Source: Mycolicibacterium litorale (GTDB lineage Bacteria; Actinomycetota; Actinomycetes; Mycobacteriales; Mycobacteriaceae). Taken from it: a DNA stretch of 64,000 nucleotides. The translations under genes and the position numbers were made by a program. Location: contig CP019882.1 in NCBI GenBank assembly GCA_002007745.1, positions 5,580,001 through 5,644,000 of the forward strand. The letters run 5' to 3'. Below are positions 10,691 through 19,946 of the stretch, one piece after another (positions within the stretch are counted from its first letter, which is position 1; every line of letters starts with the position of its first letter). The notes under the pieces were generated by a model. It saw only the letters and a program-made list of their open reading frames with translations. It was not told the DNA's origin and searched no databases.

Positions 10691-11722
10691 TCAGCGCTGC
10701 GCCTTGCGATCGGTATCCCGACTCGGCTGCACCCGCTTGGGTTCGCCCGGCATCTTCGGGTAGTTCGGCGGGTAGGGCAGATCGCCGAGACCGCGGTCCT
10801 CGTCGGCGGCCACCATGGTCAGCAGCGGGTCGATGGATTGCGCCACCGAATCCAGGTCGGCCATCGGATCTCCGCGTTCGGCGAGCAAGGCCGGCACGGT
10901 GGTCATGGTGTAGTCGTCGGGGTCGGCGCCGGCCAGCTCCTGCCACGTCAACGGCGTGGACACCGTTGCGATCGGGGTGGCCCGCACCGAGTAGGCGCTG
11001 GCGAAGGTCCGGTCGCGAGCGTTCTGGTTGTAGTCGACGAACACCCGCTCGCCGCGTTCCTCCTTCCACCACGAGGTCGTCACCAGGTCCGGCGCTCGGC
11101 GTTCGAGCTCACGAGCCAACGCGATGCCGGCACGGCGGACCGCGATGAAGTCCCAGTCGGTGCGGATGCGCAGGAACACGTGTACCCCGCGTCCGCCGGA
11201 GGTCTTCGGGTAACCGACCAGGCCGAGTTCGTCGAGTAACGGTTTGAGGATGTCGACCGCGATGGTGCGGGCCTGGGCGAATCCGGTGCCCGGCTGCGGG
11301 TCCAGGTCGATCCGCAGCTCGTCGGGGTGGTCGGTGTCCGGGCAGCGAACCTGCCACGGATGCAAGGTGACCGTGCCCATTTGCGCCGCCCACACGATCG
11401 CCGACGGATGGGTCACCATCAGCGCGTCGGCGGTGCGCCCGGACGGGAACGTCACCCGGCAGGTCTTCAGATAGTCGGGATGTTTCTCGGGCACCCGCTT
11501 CTGGTAGATCTCCTCGCCCTCGATGCCGTCCGGGAACCGTTGCAGATGAGTCGGCCGGTCGCGTAGCGCGGTCAAGAGCGGCCCGGCGGCGACAGTCCGG
11601 TAATAGTCGACCAGCTTGCCCTTGGTGCCGTTGGCGCCAAGTTTGGGGAAATAGACCTTGTCCGGGTTGGTGAGCCGGACGGCGACACCGTCGACGTCGA
11701 CTTCTTGCGCCTTGGTCGCCAT
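10691..11722 (-). CDS. LigD-type polymerase/primase domain protein (PolD1, Rv3730c homologue)
   Basis: 343 residues from ATG 11722 (a GTG codon lies just before). It is a stand-alone archaeo-eukaryotic primase-type polymerase of the LigD POL family. Visible: VRLTNPDKVYFP at the N-terminus, the metal-binding pair in RIDLDPQPG, TSGGRGVHVFL, and the conserved SVRATPIATVSTPLTW region, ending in a basic Pro-rich tail. Related mycobacterial enzymes add ribo- or deoxynucleotides in end joining and excision repair. It is divergent from ligC with 70 bases between them, the arrangement of Rv3730c-Rv3731. Confidence 0.88.
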   Translation of the reverse strand: MATKAQEVDVDGVAVRLTNPDKVYFPKLGANGTKGKLVDYYRTVAAGPLLTALRDRPTHLQRFPDGIEGEEIYQKRVPEKHPDYLKTCRVTFPSGRTADALMVTHPSAIVWAAQMGTVTLHPWQVRCPDTDHPDELRIDLDPQPGTGFAQARTIAVDILKPLLDELGLVGYPKTSGGRGVHVFLRIRTDWDFIAVRRAGIALARELERRAPDLVTTSWWKEERGERVFVDYNQNARDRTFASAYSVRATPIATVSTPLTWQELAGADPDDYTMTTVPALLAERGDPMADLDSVAQSIDPLLTMVAADEDRGLGDLPYPPNYPKMPGEPKRVQPSRDTDRKAQR

Positions 11723-11792
11723 CACCGTGACGGGTTGAATGGGAGTCCGCTCACCCTTCTGAAGCTACCGCGTACGAGACGAGAATGAACCG

Positions 11793-12860
11793 ATGAATCT
11801 GCCCGTCATGCCACCGGTTTCACCGATGCTCGCCAAGTCGGTATCCACCATCCCGCCCGGCGCCTCCTACGAGCCGAAGTGGGACGGGTTCCGCTCGGTC
11901 TGTTTTCGCGACGGTGACGAGGTGGTGCTGGGCAGCCGCAACGAGAAACCGATGACGCGCTACTTCCCCGAACTGGTTCGGGCCGCCGTCGCGGAACTGC
12001 CGCAGCGCTGCGTCATCGACGGCGAGATCGTCATCGCCACCGACCGGGGCCTGGACTTCGAGGCATTGCAACAGCGGATCCATCCGGCCGACTCCCGGGT
12101 GCGGATGCTCGCCGAGAAGACTCCGGCCGCCTTCGTCGCCTTCGATCTGCTCGCCCTCGGCGACGACGACTACACCGGCCGGCCGTTCGAGGAGCGCCGC
12201 GCCGCGCTGGTGTCGGCATTGTCGGGCAGTGGTCCGACGTTCCACGTCACACCGGCCACCACCGATCTCGAGACCGCACAACGGTGGTTCTCCGAGTTCG
12301 AAGGCGCCGGGCTCGACGGCATCGTCGCCAAACCGCTGAGGATCACCTATCAGCCCGACAAGCGGGTCATGTTCAAGATCAAGCACGAGCGCACCGCCGA
12401 CTGCGTGGTGGCCGGCTACCGGGTGCACAAGTCGAGTGACGACGCGATCGGCTCGTTGCTGCTCGGGCTCTACACCGAGGACGGCACCCTGGCCTCGGTC
12501 GGCGTCATCGGCGCCTTCCCGATGGCGCAGCGGCGGCGGCTGTTCGCCGAGTTCCAGTCCCTGGTAACCGATTTCGAGGGGCACCCGTGGAACTGGGCGG
12601 CCCACGAGGGCGGTGAGCGCACACCACAGAAGAATGCGGGTTCACGCTGGAACGCCGGTAAGGACCTCTCGTTCGTGCCGCTGCGGCCGCAGCGCGTGGT
12701 CGAGGTCCGCTACGACCACATGGAGGGTGAACGGTTCCGGCACACCGCCCAATTCAACCGGTGGCGCCCGGATCGCGATCCGAGGTCCTGCACCTACGAA
12801 CAGCTCGAGCGGCCGGTGACGTTCAGCCTCGGCGAGATCATTCCCGGTTTCGGCGTATAG
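11793..12860 (+). CDS. ligC: ATP-dependent DNA ligase LigC
   Basis: 355 residues. The nucleotidyltransferase motif I is KWDGFR with the AMP-accepting Lys29; motif III is in IDGEIVI, motif IV in LDGIVAKPL and motif V in FKIKHERTADCVV, followed by an OB-fold. It seals nicks using ATP and is the Rv3731-type ligase associated with back-up end joining and ribonucleotide excision repair. The length is normal. It is transcribed divergently from the polymerase gene, and the next small gene follows 39 bases downstream on the same strand. Confidence 0.92.
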   Translation: MNLPVMPPVSPMLAKSVSTIPPGASYEPKWDGFRSVCFRDGDEVVLGSRNEKPMTRYFPELVRAAVAELPQRCVIDGEIVIATDRGLDFEALQQRIHPADSRVRMLAEKTPAAFVAFDLLALGDDDYTGRPFEERRAALVSALSGSGPTFHVTPATTDLETAQRWFSEFEGAGLDGIVAKPLRITYQPDKRVMFKIKHERTADCVVAGYRVHKSSDDAIGSLLLGLYTEDGTLASVGVIGAFPMAQRRRLFAEFQSLVTDFEGHPWNWAAHEGGERTPQKNAGSRWNAGKDLSFVPLRPQRVVEVRYDHMEGERFRHTAQFNRWRPDRDPRSCTYEQLERPVTFSLGEIIPGFGV

Positions 12861-12899
12861 CGGCGTTTACCCGGTGCCGGCCGCGGGCACGCCGCACAG

Positions 12900-13268
12900 A
12901 TGTCAGTGACCTCATTCTCCGACCTTCCACTGGCCGACCGTGACCGGGAGTGGGACGGCAGCGCAGCCGAACAGCGGGTGCGCAAGTGGGCCGGCGCCGA
13001 AGACGAACCCAACGAGAAGTACCGCGACGCCCACGTCTGGTACGACACCGATAACAAGGACAACTTCACCGCCTACAAACTGCTGATCGCCGATGTCGTG
13101 GACGGCCGGCTCACCGCCGTCCCGCGCGGGGTGATGGCGGCGGGAGCTGTCATGCAGGGCTCCCGCGGCGGGGTCGACCTGCCGCACAAGGACATCGACC
13201 GGGTGAAGAGCCACCTGGCCAAGTACTACGCGAAGATGGACGAGACGGCGCCGTGGGAGCGTGACTGA
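12900..13268 (+). CDS. conserved hypothetical protein, phage-type KWxG/DLPHxDI domain
   Basis: 122 residues. It is not a known enzyme. The whole protein resembles a module I recall from phage head-region proteins: a DREWDGSAAEQRV start, an acidic spacer, HVWYDTDNKDNFTAYKL, the AVPRGVMAAGAV stretch, and GGVDLPHKDIDRVKSHLAKYY at the end. There are no membrane segments or signal peptide. It lies 39 bases after ligC and 22 bases before gluQ on the same strand, so it may be co-expressed with them. The function is unknown; a domesticated phage module is an inference from the sequence resemblance only. Confidence 0.7.
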   Translation: MSVTSFSDLPLADRDREWDGSAAEQRVRKWAGAEDEPNEKYRDAHVWYDTDNKDNFTAYKLLIADVVDGRLTAVPRGVMAAGAVMQGSRGGVDLPHKDIDRVKSHLAKYYAKMDETAPWERD

Positions 13269-13290
13269 TCCGCTGAGCTAAATTGCGTGC

Positions 13291-14172
13291 GTGACACCTG
13301 CTGCGCCGGGTGCGGGCCGGTTTGCGCCCAGCCCGTCAGCCGACCTGCACATCGGCAACCTGCGTACCGCCGTCCTGGCCTGGCTGTTCGCCCGCTCGAC
13401 CGGACGCCGCTTCCTCATGCGCATCGAGGATCTCGACGAGCGGACCCATGACGACGTGGCATCCCGCCAGCTTGCCGACCTCGCAGCGATCGGGCTGGAC
13501 TGGGACGCTGAACCGGAATGGCAGTCCCGGCAGCGGATTCGCTACGACACCGTCATCGACGACTTGGCCCGGCGCGGCCTGGTCTACGAATGTTATTGCA
13601 GCAGAAGAGACATCCTCAGCGCACCGCGCGCACCGCACGCCCCGGAAGGGGCATACCCGGGGACCTGCCGTGAGCTGACCGAGGATCAGCGTGCCGTCCG
13701 GCGCGAGAGCCGGCCGCCGGCCTTGCGCTTGCGGGCCGACGCCACCGAGCACACCGTCACCGATCTGCTGCACGGCAGCTACACGGGGGTGGTCGACGAC
13801 TTCGTGTTGCGCCGCGGCGATGGCGTGCCGGCCTACAACCTCGCGGTGGTGGTCGACGACGCCGCCGCCGGGATCGACCAGGTGGTGCGGGGAGACGATT
13901 TGTTGTCGTCGTCGCCACGCCAGGCGTATCTGGCCCGGCTGCTGGGCCACGACCAGCCGGTGTACGCCCACGTGCCGCTGGTGCTCAACGCCGAGGGCAA
14001 GCGGCTGGCCAAGCGCGACGGCGCGGTCACGCTGGCCGAACTCGGAACGTCACGGGCGTTCGCGTTGATCACCGGCTCGCTCGGTTGGCCGTCGGCCGAC
14101 CTCGCTGAGCTGCTGGCCAGATTCGACCCGGCCCGGCTGCCGCGCGAGCCCTGGATTTACCAACCGGTTTGA
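13291..14172 (+). CDS. gluQ: glutamyl-Q tRNA(Asp) synthetase
   Basis: 293 residues from GTG 13291. It is a truncated glutamyl-tRNA synthetase lacking the anticodon-binding domain: catalytic HIGN (His20), a zinc site with ECYC and the downstream YPGTC, and a KMSKS-like KRLAKRDG near the end. GluQRS activates glutamate and attaches it to the queuosine base at position 34 of tRNA-Asp rather than to the tRNA 3' end. This needs queuosine, and the window also carries tgt at 27634-28881. It belongs to the same plus-strand run as ligC and the hypothetical gene. Confidence 0.93.
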   Translation: MTPAAPGAGRFAPSPSADLHIGNLRTAVLAWLFARSTGRRFLMRIEDLDERTHDDVASRQLADLAAIGLDWDAEPEWQSRQRIRYDTVIDDLARRGLVYECYCSRRDILSAPRAPHAPEGAYPGTCRELTEDQRAVRRESRPPALRLRADATEHTVTDLLHGSYTGVVDDFVLRRGDGVPAYNLAVVVDDAAAGIDQVVRGDDLLSSSPRQAYLARLLGHDQPVYAHVPLVLNAEGKRLAKRDGAVTLAELGTSRAFALITGSLGWPSADLAELLARFDPARLPREPWIYQPV

Positions 14173-14217
14173 GCGCAACCCTTGGCGGGCAATCCTGCGT
14201 TCATTAATCTCCGCCGA

Positions 14218-15687
14218 ATGCGTCACCGTTCGCGCGCCACCCTGCTGGCCATCGCGCTGGTGGCCGCCGTGCTGCTCGCCGGGTGCGGGGCGGGCTCGGG
14301 CGGCAACGGTGCACTGGACTCCGGTGTGCTGCGAGTCGGGACCGAAGGCGTCTACGCCCCGTTCAGCTACCACGATCCGGCCACCGGCCAGCTCACCGGA
14401 TACGACGTGGACGTCGCCAGGGCCGTCGGTGACAAGCTCGGCGTGAAGGTCGAATTCGTCGAAACACCCTGGGACTCGATCTTCGCCGCGCTGGAGGCCA
14501 ACCGGTTCGACATGGTTGCCAACGAGGTGACGATCACCCCGGAGCGGCAGGCCAAATACGATCTGTCCGAGCCGTATTCGGTCGGCGAGGGAGTGATCGT
14601 CACCCGCGCCGACGACAATTCGATCCGCTCGCTGGCCGATCTCATGGGCAAGACCGCCGCCGAGAACGCCACCAGCAACTGGTCGGACGTGGCGCGTCAG
14701 GCCGGTGCCCGGGTGGAGACCGTCGAGGGTTTCACCCAGGCCATCAAACTGCTCAATCAGGGCCGGGTCGATGCCGTCGTCAACGACAGTATCGCGGTCT
14801 ACGCCTACCTCGCCGAGACCGGTGACACATCGGTGAAGATCGCCGCGCAGGCCGGGCAGAAGAGCGAACAGGGCTTCGCCGCACGCAAGGACAGCGGCCT
14901 GCTGCCCGACCTGAACAAGGCCCTCGACGAACTCAAGGCCGACGGCACCCTGGCCCAGATCTCGCAGAAGTATCTCAAGGCCAACGCCAGCGGAGCACCG
15001 GAGAGCGGTCAGCCGGCGGCCAACCGGTCGACCTGGGCGTTGATCGGCGACAACTTGTGGCCGCTGGCCAAAGCCGCAGTGACCGTGACGATTCCGCTGA
15101 CCATCATCAGCTTCGCGATCGGCCTGGTGATCGCGCTTGTGGTCGCGCTGGCCAGGCTCTCGTCCAACCCGGCCATCCGCGGGGCCGCGCGGCTCTACAT
15201 CTCCATCATCCGCGGAACCCCGCTGTTGGTTCAGCTGTTCATCGTGTTCTTCGCCCTGCCCGAACTGCACGTCAAGATCGACCCCTTCCCGGCGGCGGTG
15301 ATCGCCTTCAGCCTCAACGTCGGCGGCTACGCCGCCGAGATCATCCGCTCGGCGATCCAGAGCATCCCGAAGGGACAGTGGGAAGCCGCCCAGACCATCG
15401 GCCTGGGCTACCCTGCCACCCTGCGCCGGATCATCTTGCCGCAGGCCACCCGGGTGGCGGTTCCGCCGCTGTCGAACACCCTCATCTCGCTGGTCAAGGA
15501 CACCTCGCTGGCCTCGACGATCCTGGTGACCGAGCTGCTGCGCACCGCTCAGATCGCGGCGGCACCGACCTTCGAGTTCTTCGCGCTCTACGGCACCGCG
15601 GCGGTGTACTACTGGGTGATCTGCCTCGTGCTCTCCTTCGCCCAGGCCAGAGTCGAGCACCGGCTGGAAAGGTATGTGGCGCGATGA
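14218..15687 (+). CDS. amino-acid ABC transporter, substrate-binding lipoprotein fused to permease
   Basis: 489 residues from ATG 14218 (a TTG at 14182 would add 12 residues). A lipoprotein signal ends in LLAGC, and residues to about 260 form a family 3 amino-acid-binding domain (LRVGTEGVYAPFSYHD, GYDVDVARAVGDKLG). After an Ala/Ser/Gly/Pro linker comes a HisM/GlnP-type permease domain with several membrane helices and the EAA loop GQWEAAQTIGLG. The receptor is thus tethered to its own channel, on the outer face of the membrane. The ATPase gene overlaps its stop by four bases (ATGA). The likely substrate is a polar amino acid such as glutamine or cystine, but this cannot be fixed. Confidence 0.9.
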   Translation: MRHRSRATLLAIALVAAVLLAGCGAGSGGNGALDSGVLRVGTEGVYAPFSYHDPATGQLTGYDVDVARAVGDKLGVKVEFVETPWDSIFAALEANRFDMVANEVTITPERQAKYDLSEPYSVGEGVIVTRADDNSIRSLADLMGKTAAENATSNWSDVARQAGARVETVEGFTQAIKLLNQGRVDAVVNDSIAVYAYLAETGDTSVKIAAQAGQKSEQGFAARKDSGLLPDLNKALDELKADGTLAQISQKYLKANASGAPESGQPAANRSTWALIGDNLWPLAKAAVTVTIPLTIISFAIGLVIALVVALARLSSNPAIRGAARLYISIIRGTPLLVQLFIVFFALPELHVKIDPFPAAVIAFSLNVGGYAAEIIRSAIQSIPKGQWEAAQTIGLGYPATLRRIILPQATRVAVPPLSNTLISLVKDTSLASTILVTELLRTAQIAAAPTFEFFALYGTAAVYYWVICLVLSFAQARVEHRLERYVAR

Positions 15688-16454
15688 CCGACAGCGCAGA
15701 CACCGAATACCGCGTGGTCGCCGACGATGTGCACAAGGCCTTCGGTGAGCTCGACGTTCTCAGGGGTGTGTCGTTCACCGTGCCGCGGGGTACCGCCACC
15801 GCCATCATCGGCCCGTCCGGTTCGGGGAAGACCACGCTGTTACGCGCGCTGGCCGGGCTGGACGTGCCGGATGCCGGGGTGATCCGGGTGGGCGAGGTGG
15901 AAGTCGACTTCACCCAACCGGTGGCCAAGGATGTGCTGCGCCGCTATCGGGCGCAGAGCGGCTTCGTGTTCCAGTCGCACAACCTTTTTCCGCACAAGAC
16001 GGTGCTGGAGAACGTCACCGAGGGCCCGTTGATCGCCCAGAAACGTCCGGCCGAGGAGGTTCGCGCCGAGGCCGTCGAGTTGCTCGGCCAGGTGGGTCTC
16101 GCCGACAAGCGCGACCAGTACCCCTACCAGCTCTCCGGCGGGCAGCAGCAGCGGGTCGGCATCGCCAGGGCGTTGGCGCTCAAGCCGCGGGTGGTGCTGT
16201 TCGACGAGCCGACCTCGGCGTTGGATCCCGAACTGGTGGGTGAAGTGCTCGGCGTCATCCGGGATCTGGCCGTCGAAGGCTGGACCCTGGTGATCGTCAC
16301 CCACGAAATCCAGTTCGCCAGGCAGGTTTCCGATCAGGTGTTGTTCACCGATCAGGGCGTGATCCTCGAACAGGGTCCGCCCGCCAAGGTGCTCGGCAAT
16401 CCGCGGGAGGCCAGGACTCGCCAATTCCTCGATCGGATACTCAACCCGCTGTAG
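15684..16454 (+). CDS. amino-acid ABC transporter ATP-binding protein (GlnQ/HisP type)
   Basis: 256 residues from ATG 15684, overlapping the permease stop by ATGA, so translationally coupled. Walker A GPSGSGKTT, signature LSGGQQQRVGIARAL, Walker B VVLFDEPTSALD and the H-loop THE are all present. It energises the preceding receptor-permease fusion. The frame is open well upstream, but the longer ORF is a shadow of the permease gene. Confidence 0.93.
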   Translation: MTDSADTEYRVVADDVHKAFGELDVLRGVSFTVPRGTATAIIGPSGSGKTTLLRALAGLDVPDAGVIRVGEVEVDFTQPVAKDVLRRYRAQSGFVFQSHNLFPHKTVLENVTEGPLIAQKRPAEEVRAEAVELLGQVGLADKRDQYPYQLSGGQQQRVGIARALALKPRVVLFDEPTSALDPELVGEVLGVIRDLAVEGWTLVIVTHEIQFARQVSDQVLFTDQGVILEQGPPAKVLGNPREARTRQFLDRILNPL

Positions 16455-16478
16455 CGTTCCTGTGCCAAAGTGTGCACC

Positions 16479-17852
16479 ATGCCGAATCCATCACACATCG
16501 ACGCCGACGTCGTCATCGTCGGTGCGGGATTGTCCGGGATGATCGCCGCCCGGACGGTTCTCGCGGCCGGCCTCACACCCGTGGTCCTGGAGGCCGACGA
16601 CCGGGTCGGAGGCCGCATCCTGACCGAGGAGGTCATCCCCGGGCTGCCGCTCGAGTTGGGCGCCCAGTGGATCGGGGACACCCACGAGCGGATGTTCCGG
16701 CTGGCGGCCGAATTAGGGGTGCAGACCTTTCCGCAGTACGAGGACGGCGAGACCTCCTATGAGCTCGGTGACTCCGGAGTGTTGCGGGAGAACGACTTCC
16801 ACGCCCGGTTCGCCGGCGAGCTGGCCGAACTCGAGCGGGTGTTGCGCCGCCTGGACGAGATGGCCGCCGAGGTACCGGTGGAGGCGCCCTGGCTGGCGCC
16901 ACACGCCGCTGAATGGGATGTCATCACCGCAGGCACCTGGTATGACAACCAAGGACTTTCGCCGGTGGCTCGCACGCTGCTGGAGATCTGCACGGTCGGC
17001 ATCCTGGCGGTGCCCACCGTCGAGGTCTCCTTCCTGCACCTGCTGTTCACGATCCAGACCTGCGGGGTGACCTCGGAGCTGTTCGCCGAATCCGAGGGAG
17101 GTGCACAGACCACCCGGTTCGTCGGCGGCACCAGTGAGATCCCGCGCCGGCTGGCCGCGTTGATCACCGACCACATCGTGCTCAAGGCGCCCGTGCAGCT
17201 GATCGAACACACCGCCGACAGTGTGACCGTGCACTGCCGCGGTGGTCTGGTCGCCCGCGGCCGACGGGTCATCGTCGCCATCTCGCCGACCCTCGCGGGC
17301 CGGATCATGTACGACCCACCGCTGTCCGGTGTCCGCGACCAACTGACCCAGCGCCTGCCGAATGGCTCGGCCATGAAGGCCTTCTTCGTCTACGACGAAC
17401 CGTTCTGGCGGGCAGACGGATTCAACGGGCAGCTGATCTCCGACATCGGCCCGGCGCGGATGTCGAACGACACCTGCATACCCGGTAACGACCACGGGGT
17501 GATCCTGCTCTTCCTGGAGGGTGATCAGGCCCGCACGTTCGGGCGCCTCCCGCAGGCAGAGCGCCGCGCCGCGTTGACGGCGGAACTGGTGCGCCACTAC
17601 GGCGGTAAGGCCGCCAAGCCGGAACTCTACGTCGACGGCGAGTGGTCGGATCGGCAGTGGACACGGGGCTGCTACAACGCCAACCACGGTCCGCATGTCT
17701 GGACCTGTTACGGCCAGGCCCTCAGCGCACCGATTGGGGCGATCCACTGGGCCTCGACCGATACCGCCACCTACTGGAGCGCCTACATGGAGGGCGCGGT
17801 CGACGCCGGCGAGCGGGCGGCCCAGGCGGTGATCGCCGAATTGGCGGGGTGA
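16479..17852 (+). CDS. flavin monoamine oxidase-family protein (AofH-like)
   Basis: 457 residues from ATG 16479. The N-terminus is a Rossmann dinucleotide-binding motif (VVIVGAGLSGMIAA) followed by EADDRVGGRI, and the C-terminal FAD motif is around WASTDTATYWSAYMEGAVDAGERAA. LELGAQWIGDTHERM matches bacterial and eukaryotic monoamine oxidases. It should oxidatively deaminate amines to aldehydes with release of hydrogen peroxide. It starts 25 bases after an amino-acid transporter, so a role in using an imported amine or amino acid is possible but unproven. M. tuberculosis AofH (Rv3170) is a relative, not necessarily the orthologue. Confidence 0.85.
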   Translation: MPNPSHIDADVVIVGAGLSGMIAARTVLAAGLTPVVLEADDRVGGRILTEEVIPGLPLELGAQWIGDTHERMFRLAAELGVQTFPQYEDGETSYELGDSGVLRENDFHARFAGELAELERVLRRLDEMAAEVPVEAPWLAPHAAEWDVITAGTWYDNQGLSPVARTLLEICTVGILAVPTVEVSFLHLLFTIQTCGVTSELFAESEGGAQTTRFVGGTSEIPRRLAALITDHIVLKAPVQLIEHTADSVTVHCRGGLVARGRRVIVAISPTLAGRIMYDPPLSGVRDQLTQRLPNGSAMKAFFVYDEPFWRADGFNGQLISDIGPARMSNDTCIPGNDHGVILLFLEGDQARTFGRLPQAERRAALTAELVRHYGGKAAKPELYVDGEWSDRQWTRGCYNANHGPHVWTCYGQALSAPIGAIHWASTDTATYWSAYMEGAVDAGERAAQAVIAELAG

Positions 17853-17862
17853 GCGCAGTTCC

Positions 17863-18627
17863 TCACTTCCCGTGCGGGTCGGCGGCATTCAGGGTCGCGA
17901 CCACCTTGTCGTAGTCGCCGCGGGCCTCGCCGTAGCGCAGGAACTTCACCCTTTCGACCAGGATCTCGTGGGCGTCGGGTTCGGTCTCGATCAGCTCGAC
18001 GACCTCATCGACGAATTCGCCGAGCGGCATGGCGAATTCACTGTCCTCCTGGCCGGGCAGCAGCCCGGTGCGCACGGCCGGCGGCACCAGTTCGACGACC
18101 TTGACGCTGGTGTCGGCCAGCTGCAGGCGCAGCGTCTCACTGAGCATGTGGATGGCCGCTTTGGCGGCGTTGTAACTCGGGGTGACCTTCAGCGGCGCGA
18201 ATGCCAACCCGGACGAGACGGTAACGATGGTCGAATCAGCCTGGCGCTGAAGGTGTTCGATGAACGCCGCGATCAACCGGATCGGTCCGAGCACGTTGGT
18301 CGCGATCACCGCTTCGGCTGATTCCAGGAAGGTGGCGGGCCGGTGCCAGTCCTCGATCTTCATGATGCCTGCCATCATGATCACGACGTTGAGGTCCGGG
18401 TAATCGGCCAGCACCTGCTCGGCCGCCCGTTCGATGCTCACCGGGTCGGTGGTGTCGATTCGCACCGCGCCCAGCCCGGGGTGCTCAGCGGTGATCTTGT
18501 CCAGTTGCTCGGTGCGCCGCCCGCCGACGATCACGGTGTTGCCCTTGGCCTGCAGGGCCAGCGCCAGGGCCAGACCGATGCCGCTGGTCGAGCCGGGGAT
18601 GAAGATGGTGTTGCCCGAGATCCGCAT
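17863..18627 (-). CDS. short-chain dehydrogenase/reductase (DltE-like)
   Basis: 254 residues. It has an NAD(P)-binding STSGIGLA turn, an MMAG motif in place of the usual NNAG, and catalytic Ser (TVSSGLAFAPL) with YNAAK. PPAVRTGL follows, as in SDRs annotated DltE or as oxidoreductases of unknown substrate. The MMAGIMKIEDW segment is typical of that subgroup. It converges on the amine oxidase gene, with 10 bases between stops. Nothing in the context fixes the substrate. Confidence 0.85.
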   Translation of the reverse strand: MRISGNTIFIPGSTSGIGLALALALQAKGNTVIVGGRRTEQLDKITAEHPGLGAVRIDTTDPVSIERAAEQVLADYPDLNVVIMMAGIMKIEDWHRPATFLESAEAVIATNVLGPIRLIAAFIEHLQRQADSTIVTVSSGLAFAPLKVTPSYNAAKAAIHMLSETLRLQLADTSVKVVELVPPAVRTGLLPGQEDSEFAMPLGEFVDEVVELIETEPDAHEILVERVKFLRYGEARGDYDKVVATLNAADPHGK

Positions 18628-18795
18628 GAGTATCGCCTCCGTTGACGCCGTGAATGTCCGACACCAGGCTCTCCGATGCGGCGGCGGCTGTCGTCCACGC
18701 TGCCCTCCACCGTCGGCTACCGGCTAGCGGTACCACGGCAATCCGGCGGCGATGACACACTGGAGGGCAGCACGGCTCGAGGAGTGGGAGGACGG

Positions 18796-19448
18796 ATGGC
18801 TGGCACACGGGTGGTCGTGGCCGATGACGACGTGTTGCTGCGCGAGGGACTGTCCAGCCTGTTGAGCCGATCCGGCCTCGACGTGGTGGGCCAGGCCGGT
18901 GACGGCGCCGAACTGCTCGAACTCGTCCGCGGCGAGCACCCCGAGCTGGTGGTGGTCGACATCCGGATGCCCCCACCCACACCACCGAGGGGCTCGACGC
19001 GGCCCGCCTCATCCGCCAGGAAGCCCCGCAGACCGCGATCCTGGTGCTGTCGGCACACGTCGACGTCGACCACGCCCTGGAGTTGCTGTCCGGCGGACAT
19101 GCGATCGGCTATCTACTCAAGAGCCGAGTCACCGATGTCAACGACTTCCTGGACACCCTGGGCCGGGTCGTCAACGGTGCGTCGGTGGTCGATCCGGCGC
19201 TGGTCGCCGAACTGGTCACGGCCCGTCGCCGCAACGACCCGCTGGCCGCGTTGAGCAGCCGGGAGCGAGAAGTGCTCGCCCTGATGGCCGAGGGGTTGTC
19301 CAACAGCGGTATCGCGCGACGGATCTTCGTGACCGAGGGCACGGTGGAGAAACACGTCCGTTCCATCCTGACCAAACTGGACCTGGCAGAAACCAACGAC
19401 GACCACCGCCGGGTGCGTGCGGTGATCGTCTACCTCGAATCCCTCTGA
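18796..19448 (+). CDS. NarL/LuxR-type response regulator (frameshifted)
   Basis: About 217 residues after repair, from ATG 18796 behind GGGAGGAC. The receiver domain has acidic residues in VVVADDDVLLREGL and phospho-acceptor Asp55 in VVVDIRMP. After a linker, a LuxR helix-turn-helix follows (LSSREREVLALMAEGLSN to TEGTVEKHVRSILTKLDL). The frame breaks at CCCCC 18970-18974; one more C yields RMPPTHTTEGLDAARLIRQ and continues into LVLSAHVDVDHALEL. The nearby kinase gene at 19947 is its probable partner. The break is probably a sequence error. Confidence 0.88.
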
Positions 19449-19456
19449 GAAGCCGC

Positions 19457-19819
19457 CTATTCGGTGGGGCCGACCAGCTCCCGGACGGCCTGCGGCGAGA
19501 ACGCGAACTTCGGCAGAAACCCCGACACCGGGCTCGCCGCGATCAGATCGGTGAAATCCGCCTCGGAGTGCGTCGAGATCAGGATCATCCCCGCCGCGGG
19601 TGCACCGGCGCCGTGCAGCGCCCGAACGACGTCGAATCCGCTCTCGGCACCCAGGTCAACGTCGACGAGCGTCACGTCCGGGTGCAGTTGCTCATAGCTG
19701 GCAAGCGCATCGGCGAGGTTGGAGGCCATGCCGACGACGGCGATTCCGCCACGTTGGAGAATCGTGCTCGCAGTCGTGCGGAACTGCGCGCTGTCGTCGA
19801 CGATCAAACAGCGCATCAC
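19457..19819 (-). CDS. single-domain response regulator (receiver only)
   Basis: 120 residues, just a CheY-like receiver: paired acids in CLIVDDSAQF, phospho-acceptor Asp in TLVDVDLG, a Ser/Thr switch in ILISTHS, and the conserved Lys in FLPKFAF. There is no output domain. It lies on the opposite strand between the LuxR-type regulator and the kinase, with only 8 bases to the regulator's stop. It may act as a phosphate sink or competitor for the kinase at 19947, but this is inference. Confidence 0.85.
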   Translation of the reverse strand: MMRCLIVDDSAQFRTTASTILQRGGIAVVGMASNLADALASYEQLHPDVTLVDVDLGAESGFDVVRALHGAGAPAAGMILISTHSEADFTDLIAASPVSGFLPKFAFSPQAVRELVGPTE

Positions 19820-19946
19820 AAACCTCCGAAGCCGAGCATGTTTCGAGAATGACAGAGCGGGCTGAGCGTTGACATTCCCGCTAGCGGTAAACCTCGGCCT
19901 GCGGATGCCACCACCTGGTGGCGCCCCTTACCATCGGCTGCACACC

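Noticed and set aside
14182..14217. TTG start for the binding protein-permease fusion
   Set aside because: It adds residues ahead of a normal lipoprotein signal peptide with no better ribosome binding site; ATG 14218 gives the usual basic N-region.
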